This document shows positions 60,047 through 64,000 of a stretch of 64,000 bases of DNA, one piece after another. Below the pieces are notes generated by a model. It searched no databases. It was not told the DNA's origin and saw nothing but the letters and a program-made list of their open reading frames with translations. The stretch is from Zygaena filipendulae. Its lineage: Eukaryota > Arthropoda > Insecta > Lepidoptera > Zygaenidae. The translations under genes were made by a program, and so were the position numbers. Position 1 is the stretch's first letter. Every line of letters begins with the position of its first letter. The stretch lies in contig OU015665.1 of the NCBI GenBank assembly GCA_907165275.2, positions 4,588,001 through 4,652,000 on the forward strand, written 5' to 3'.

Positions 60047-60617
60047 ATAAAAATATTATTTTAAGTTTTTATGATTATAGCGCCATCTTGTATCGAGTAG
60101 TCTTACTATATTACTAGCATTTTATATTATATCAATCTACAGAATCTCCTTTAATCATCCTGACTAGTTTGAGCTCCTAAAAGTCGCTTCTTCTTCAAGC
60201 AATATTTACAAAATTTTCTCCCCGAGATTTAGAAAATTCTTGATCCATCTTGATTTAAGTTATTCTGCTCACGCAAAACAAAAACCGTGTTAAACCCATC
60301 TTGATAAGGGTCTCCCCAAATATAGAGATACCAGCATACCTAATCGCATCAAACTGATCAGCCGTTGCAATTGGGTTATATAAGGGGAAATCTAAATATA
60401 AAGATAGGAGGTAGGAGCGGTAGGAGGTCAAAGCGAGACTTCATCAGAAAAGTAGGTAAATGTCAGAACTCTATGAGGAGCTTTTTGATGACCATTAGTT
60501 AGATGTATCTTTACAGTCTTGCCTGATACATTAACAATGATAAATTATGCAGAACCTACCTATGTATGCAATGTGTGCAGTATAAATTATGAGTTTAATA
60601 CATAATTTACAATGCGG

Positions 60618-60952
60618 AATAGTGATGTTGACGACTTTTCGACGAAATTCTAATTAGTCAGTCAGAAAATAAAAAAAATAATGGACACATATTTTTAGTT
60701 TATTCAAATTAATGAAAATATACATAGATATTATAGAGCATTAAAATTTAGGGTTAGGGTTCGTGACGTCATTAACCGCTATAAGCCCCCAAAAAATCTG
60801 CACCGGATAGTGAGTAGTGACGTTACGTGAAATTTCAACTCCATGTTTCGCCGTTATTTTTTGATTACGTAAAAAAAGAAAAAATACGTGTTCAATATTT
60901 TATATTAATCTACAAAACGGTTTAAAAAAAATATAGTCAACTAGTCTATTGA
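60618..60952 (+). mobile_element. MITE family 3, copy 3
   Basis: AATAGTGATGTTGACGACTT at the left, TATAGTCAACTAG at the right. One CRE-like GTGACGTCAT and one mutated GTGACGTTAC are inside. Confidence 0.7.
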
Positions 60953-61213
60953 AAACATGACGAGTGACGACGAATAATATATAACATTGGTACAACAATG
61001 GTAACATTAGCGGCAAATATTTATAGGGCTGACAGTATACGTTACAACAAAAAGGAAAAGTGAAAAAATAATATTATAAATTCGGTAGTTTTTCAGAACA
61101 GAGAGAGGAAAATAAATTCATTGAAAAATAATTACAATTACATTCATAAGGTACAAAATACACGTAGCTCACTTTATACGTATACAAGGCACGCGCCACG
61201 CACACAGCGAGCG

Positions 61214-61282
61214 ATGGATCAGCTGTTCAGCTCAAATGAGGTCATTGACCTTAAGATACCGGCGTGCGGCGCGCCTTCACAG
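61214..61282 (+). CDS. candidate first exon of an unknown gene
   Basis: ATG in context AGCGATGG opens 23 codons (MDQLFSSNEVIDLKIPACGA then PSQ) ending at CAG|GTTGTT. Local GC is raised relative to the flanks. No partner exon or family is recognised; the gene, if real, continues to the right of the window. Confidence 0.25.
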
Positions 61283-61709
61283 GTTGTTTTCTTATTGATT
61301 GATTTATTTTGTTTGAGAAAAAAAAATATCTTTTTTGTTTTATGAACATGTTTATAACGGTGTATAATTTAAATCTTGTAAATATATGCAGCTAATTTTA
61401 CCACATGTTATATATCCATTCATAACATACCTCACTTTTAAACTAAAATAATTATTAAGTATAAGAAAATACCTACACTGACTTATATTATAGTGGGTAT
61501 GACTTAGACTCTACTTGCAATAGAGTTTTCCTACGTTATTTCAATGCTTAATATGAACTAAAATTATAGTATTCAAACATTTTTGTGAGTATTAAATAAT
61601 AATGATAGGTATTTTGAATTTGATTTTCATTACTTTGTATTCAAGATCTTTTCAATTGTAGATGTAGTGTACCTACGGTAGTACCTCAGAGGAGAAACTA
61701 AGTATGTCG

Positions 61710-62059
61710 ACAATGGGGATGTGGACTACTTTTAAAAATAAAAAATCTAATTAGTCCGTCAGTTGAAAAATAAAAAACAATAGACACGTATTTTTTTGCT
61801 TTTTCAAGTAAATTAAAATATAGAGAGATAAAGCGCAATAAAGTTTAGGGTGAGGGGGTCGTAAGTCGTAACTCGTAACGTCACTAACCGCTAAAACCGC
61901 CATACAAAGTTACAAACTGTCTGAATAGTGACGTCACGCGAAATTTCAACTCAATGTATCGCCATTATTTTTTGATTACGTAAAAAAGAAAAAATACGTG
62001 TCCAATATTTTTATTAATCTACAAAACGGGCTAAAAAAATTAGTCAACATGCCCATTGT
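61710..62059 (+). mobile_element. MITE family 3, copy 4 (350 bp, both ends intact)
   Basis: ACAATGGGGATGTGGACTAC at the left and TAGTCAACATGCCCATTGT at the right form imperfect terminal inverted repeats. GTGACGTCAC occurs once and a mutated site once. Confidence 0.8.
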
Positions 62060-62136
62060 AAAGATCTTGAATACAAAGTCATGAAAATCAATTTCAAAAT
62101 AGGTATCTATCTATCAATAATATTCATTATACTATT

Positions 62137-62265
62137 GCTCCACCTGCGTTAACGTTGATATTAATGTCTAATGTGGTAGTTAACCCGTTAAAATGTTGGC
62201 CACATCTACGTAATGCCTAAAATAGAGCACTAACTTACGCGTTAACACGCAGGTAGGAGCTACTA
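62137..62265. mobile_element. small MITE nested in the fold-back right arm
   Basis: GCTCCACCTGCGTTAACG at the left and CGCGTTAACACGCAGGTAGG then AGC at the right are imperfect inverted repeats; ~130 bp in total. The left arm of the fold-back has no counterpart. Confidence 0.6.
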
Positions 62266-62499
62266 GCATTACCAAAACGTTTAATTACTTTAGTTTTAGT
62301 TCATATTCAGCATTGAAATAACGTAGGAAAACTTAATCACAAGTAGAGTCTAAGTATTAAAATCTTCATTCTGTAAGCTTATTTACCCAGTCGTAAGTCA
62401 TACCTAGTTACCCACTATTATCAGTCAGTGTAGGTATTTTTGTGTGCATTACATTCATTCATATTCAAAACGCGATGCGTTTTTATTTATACATAATTT

Positions 62500-62959
62500 T
62501 TTTACTGCTTATCGGAACATTGCGCCTCGCCATTGCATGGGCGACTGAGTCGACAGACTAGTGACTGTTTAGTTGGCATGCGGGCAGCGAGGTAGAAGCC
62601 CGCATTCGTCTACCCATGCTGCCCTCTATTGCGGTTAAAGCGTACCCACTGCCGGTTCTGTTGTCAGTGACCTTGGCGCGTTGGCCCTCAGTCGCTCCGT
62701 TCATTAGCCATAGAACGCTGAAACAAGTCACTCATCCTCACTAAATTCCCAGAAGCATGCTCCTCGGGCAGATCCAGCGTCACTTCGGGACCGACCCGGC
62801 TTCATATCGCGGATGCACATAGGTGGCGGTGAAATCGCCGGTCATCTGTCAATATGAAGTGACTTACAACGAACGATTGTGTTCATAACCTCAATATCTA
62901 TTTTATTACTTTTTCGTCTCAGTGATGATAATAATAATAATATAAAGTTTTGTTTAATA
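62500..62959 (+). promoter_or_regulatory. GC-richer block, candidate promoter / 5' UTR
   Basis: Raised GC with hairpins (TGCGGGC / GCCCGCA at 62579-62610; GGCGGTGAAATCGCC at 62824). It precedes an ATG with a perfect donor at 62960-62987. No core promoter element is diagnostic. Confidence 0.3.
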
Positions 62960-62987
62960 ATGTGGAACTCTGCGCAAGATGGAACGG
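62960..62987 (+). CDS. candidate short first coding exon
   Basis: ATG opens MWNSAQDGT plus one base, then GGTGAGTTT, a strong donor. The GC-rich leader upstream supports a first exon, but the remainder is outside the window and phase (1) differs from the 61214 candidate. Confidence 0.25.
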
Positions 62988-63959
62988 GTGAGTTTGAAAT
63001 TATTTTAATTGATGATTAATAAGAAATTTTAAGCTTTGCAATTTATGACCTTTTATAAATGGAGAAATTATTGTTTTGTTTGCCTCATTCGCGATGCCAA
63101 GCGGCGATGAGAACACAGTAGGTAGTGGGTATTCTAGGTAATTTACATTAGGTACAGCAGACAAAGACGTGATCTCTGTGCGATTCTAAAAATAGCTGCC
63201 GCTGGTATAATAGTTAATCAGTGGTTTACACTTGGTTCAAGCGCATTTGATATTGTTCAATACTTTACATTACATACCTATTATGCGAAGTGGAAGTTTT
63301 GTGATACATTCAACCTCTAATAACGTAATCGCATCGATCCATTCCTTACTACGCATATTTCGAACCTTTATTCTAACCATGCTGAATAGCTATAGGTATA
63401 CTTAATTTACTTTAAGCAACAATATAACAAGTCTTGATATTCAGATAGCCTTACTTATTCTGTATACGAATTAATTCAACTCTACCACCGTGACTCTACC
63501 TAAATACATAATGTAATTCACTTGGAATTTGTAAAATAAAGTTTGCTGAATGTTTTAAAACTCGGCAGACTTGAGTTAGACACAAGTAGGTACCTACCTA
63601 GGTAGGTAAGTATATTTAATTAGCACTAGACACGAATGGCATGATGGAATTTCCATTAAAGGAAAGGGAAATAAAACCTCAGTAATCGATTTCTGAGGTA
63701 GAGCCACATAGAACAACCGAAGTGAGGGGATTGACAAAGAGTAACACTATTCATCCATAATCAAATTGCTTTCTAAGTCAAAAAATGCTGCGGAGAAAAT
63801 AGGTAGGTAGGTAGGTACCTACTCGCTTACTTCCTTGATACGTCATCCGACAAATGTCTTGGAAGGTACCTACCTACCTACCTAACTATACTATATCAAT
63901 ACATAAATGAAATCAAGTAATGAAATTAACACTGTTCAAATATGATTAAGTCATAATAA
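62988..63959. other. intronic or intergenic, TAGGTACC repeats
   Basis: Contains (TAGG)n/(TACC)n palindromic microsatellites at ~63585-63608, 63803-63825 and 63866-63883. No gene. Confidence 0.5.
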
Positions 63960-64000
63960 CTAGCTATTGCTCGCAGTTTGAACCTCGTATCACCCTTTTC
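63960..64000 (-). mobile_element. Helitron 3' end cut by the window, minus
   Basis: CTAGCTATTGCTCGCAGTTT then GAACC; only the 3' terminus is inside. Confidence 0.35.

Larger units (their letters stand above)
61461..62445. mobile_element. ~985-bp fold-back element with two nested MITEs
   Basis: The left arm 61461-61655 and right arm 62060-62445 are interrupted reverse complements. Matching pieces include TGATTTTCAT..ACTTTGTATTCAAGATCTTT, GAGTTTTCCTACGTTATTTC and AATACCTACACTGAC. MITE family 3 copy 4 sits in the centre and a ~130 bp MITE in the right arm. Confidence 0.75.

Noticed and set aside
1..64000. CRISPR array, operons or bacterial regulatory sites
   Set aside because: Split genes with GT-AG introns and poly(A) signals show eukaryotic nuclear DNA; the only regular tandem repeats are microsatellites and the 157-bp array.

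Overview
The window looks like nuclear DNA of a moth or butterfly (Lepidoptera). It is AT-rich, genes are split by GT-AG introns, TAGGTA/TACCTA runs are everywhere, and the repeats have lepidopteran character: Helitron-type ends with a CGCGGGTGAAACCGCG-like hairpin before CTAG, tRNA-derived SINEs, and non-LTR tails made of GACTTT or CTTT units. The species cannot be named from the sequence alone.

Layout. (1) 1-1407 holds the last three coding exons, on +, of a class I cyclic-nucleotide phosphodiesterase of the PDE5/6/11 group, most likely Pde11; the rest of the gene lies to the left. (2) 1408-8030 is intergenic, with two tandem Helitron fragments, a four-copy ~157 bp tandem array, another Helitron and a SINE fragment. 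(3) 8031-8711 is an intact single-exon gene for a 226-residue protein that resembles sperm-axoneme microtubule inner proteins (SPMIP1-like, from memory). (4) 8712-34900 has no coding gene I can support. It is a repeat graveyard with Helitrons, two ages of a Tc1/mariner-type MITE, a second MITE family, SINE pieces, perfect hairpins and a CpG-rich island at about 30.16-30.64 kb. (5) 35115-56743 on + is a complete long-chain acyl-CoA synthetase gene (Acsl, ACSL3/4-like). Twelve common exons encode 632 residues. They can be joined to either of two leaders: a charged 70-residue exon plus a membrane-anchor exon (755 aa in total), or a separate Cys-rich 27-codon first exon (659 aa). All junctions keep frame. 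(6) 56744-64000 contains the Acsl 3' UTR, further Helitron and MITE copies, a ~1 kb fold-back structure with two other MITEs nested in it, and two weak candidate first exons (61214 and 62960) of a gene that would continue to the right.

The supported genes are not a functional unit. Pde11 hydrolyses cyclic nucleotides, Acsl activates fatty acids with CoA and ATP, and the 8 kb gene is probably testis-related. They share a strand and a repeat-rich neighbourhood only. I found no CRISPR array, rRNA gene or functional tRNA gene, and no virus-derived gene. The best leads for something undescribed are the dual N-terminus of Acsl, the nested fold-back at 61.5-62.4 kb, the short palindromes and templated insert flanked by 8 bp direct repeats, and the MITE family carrying CRE-like palindromes.
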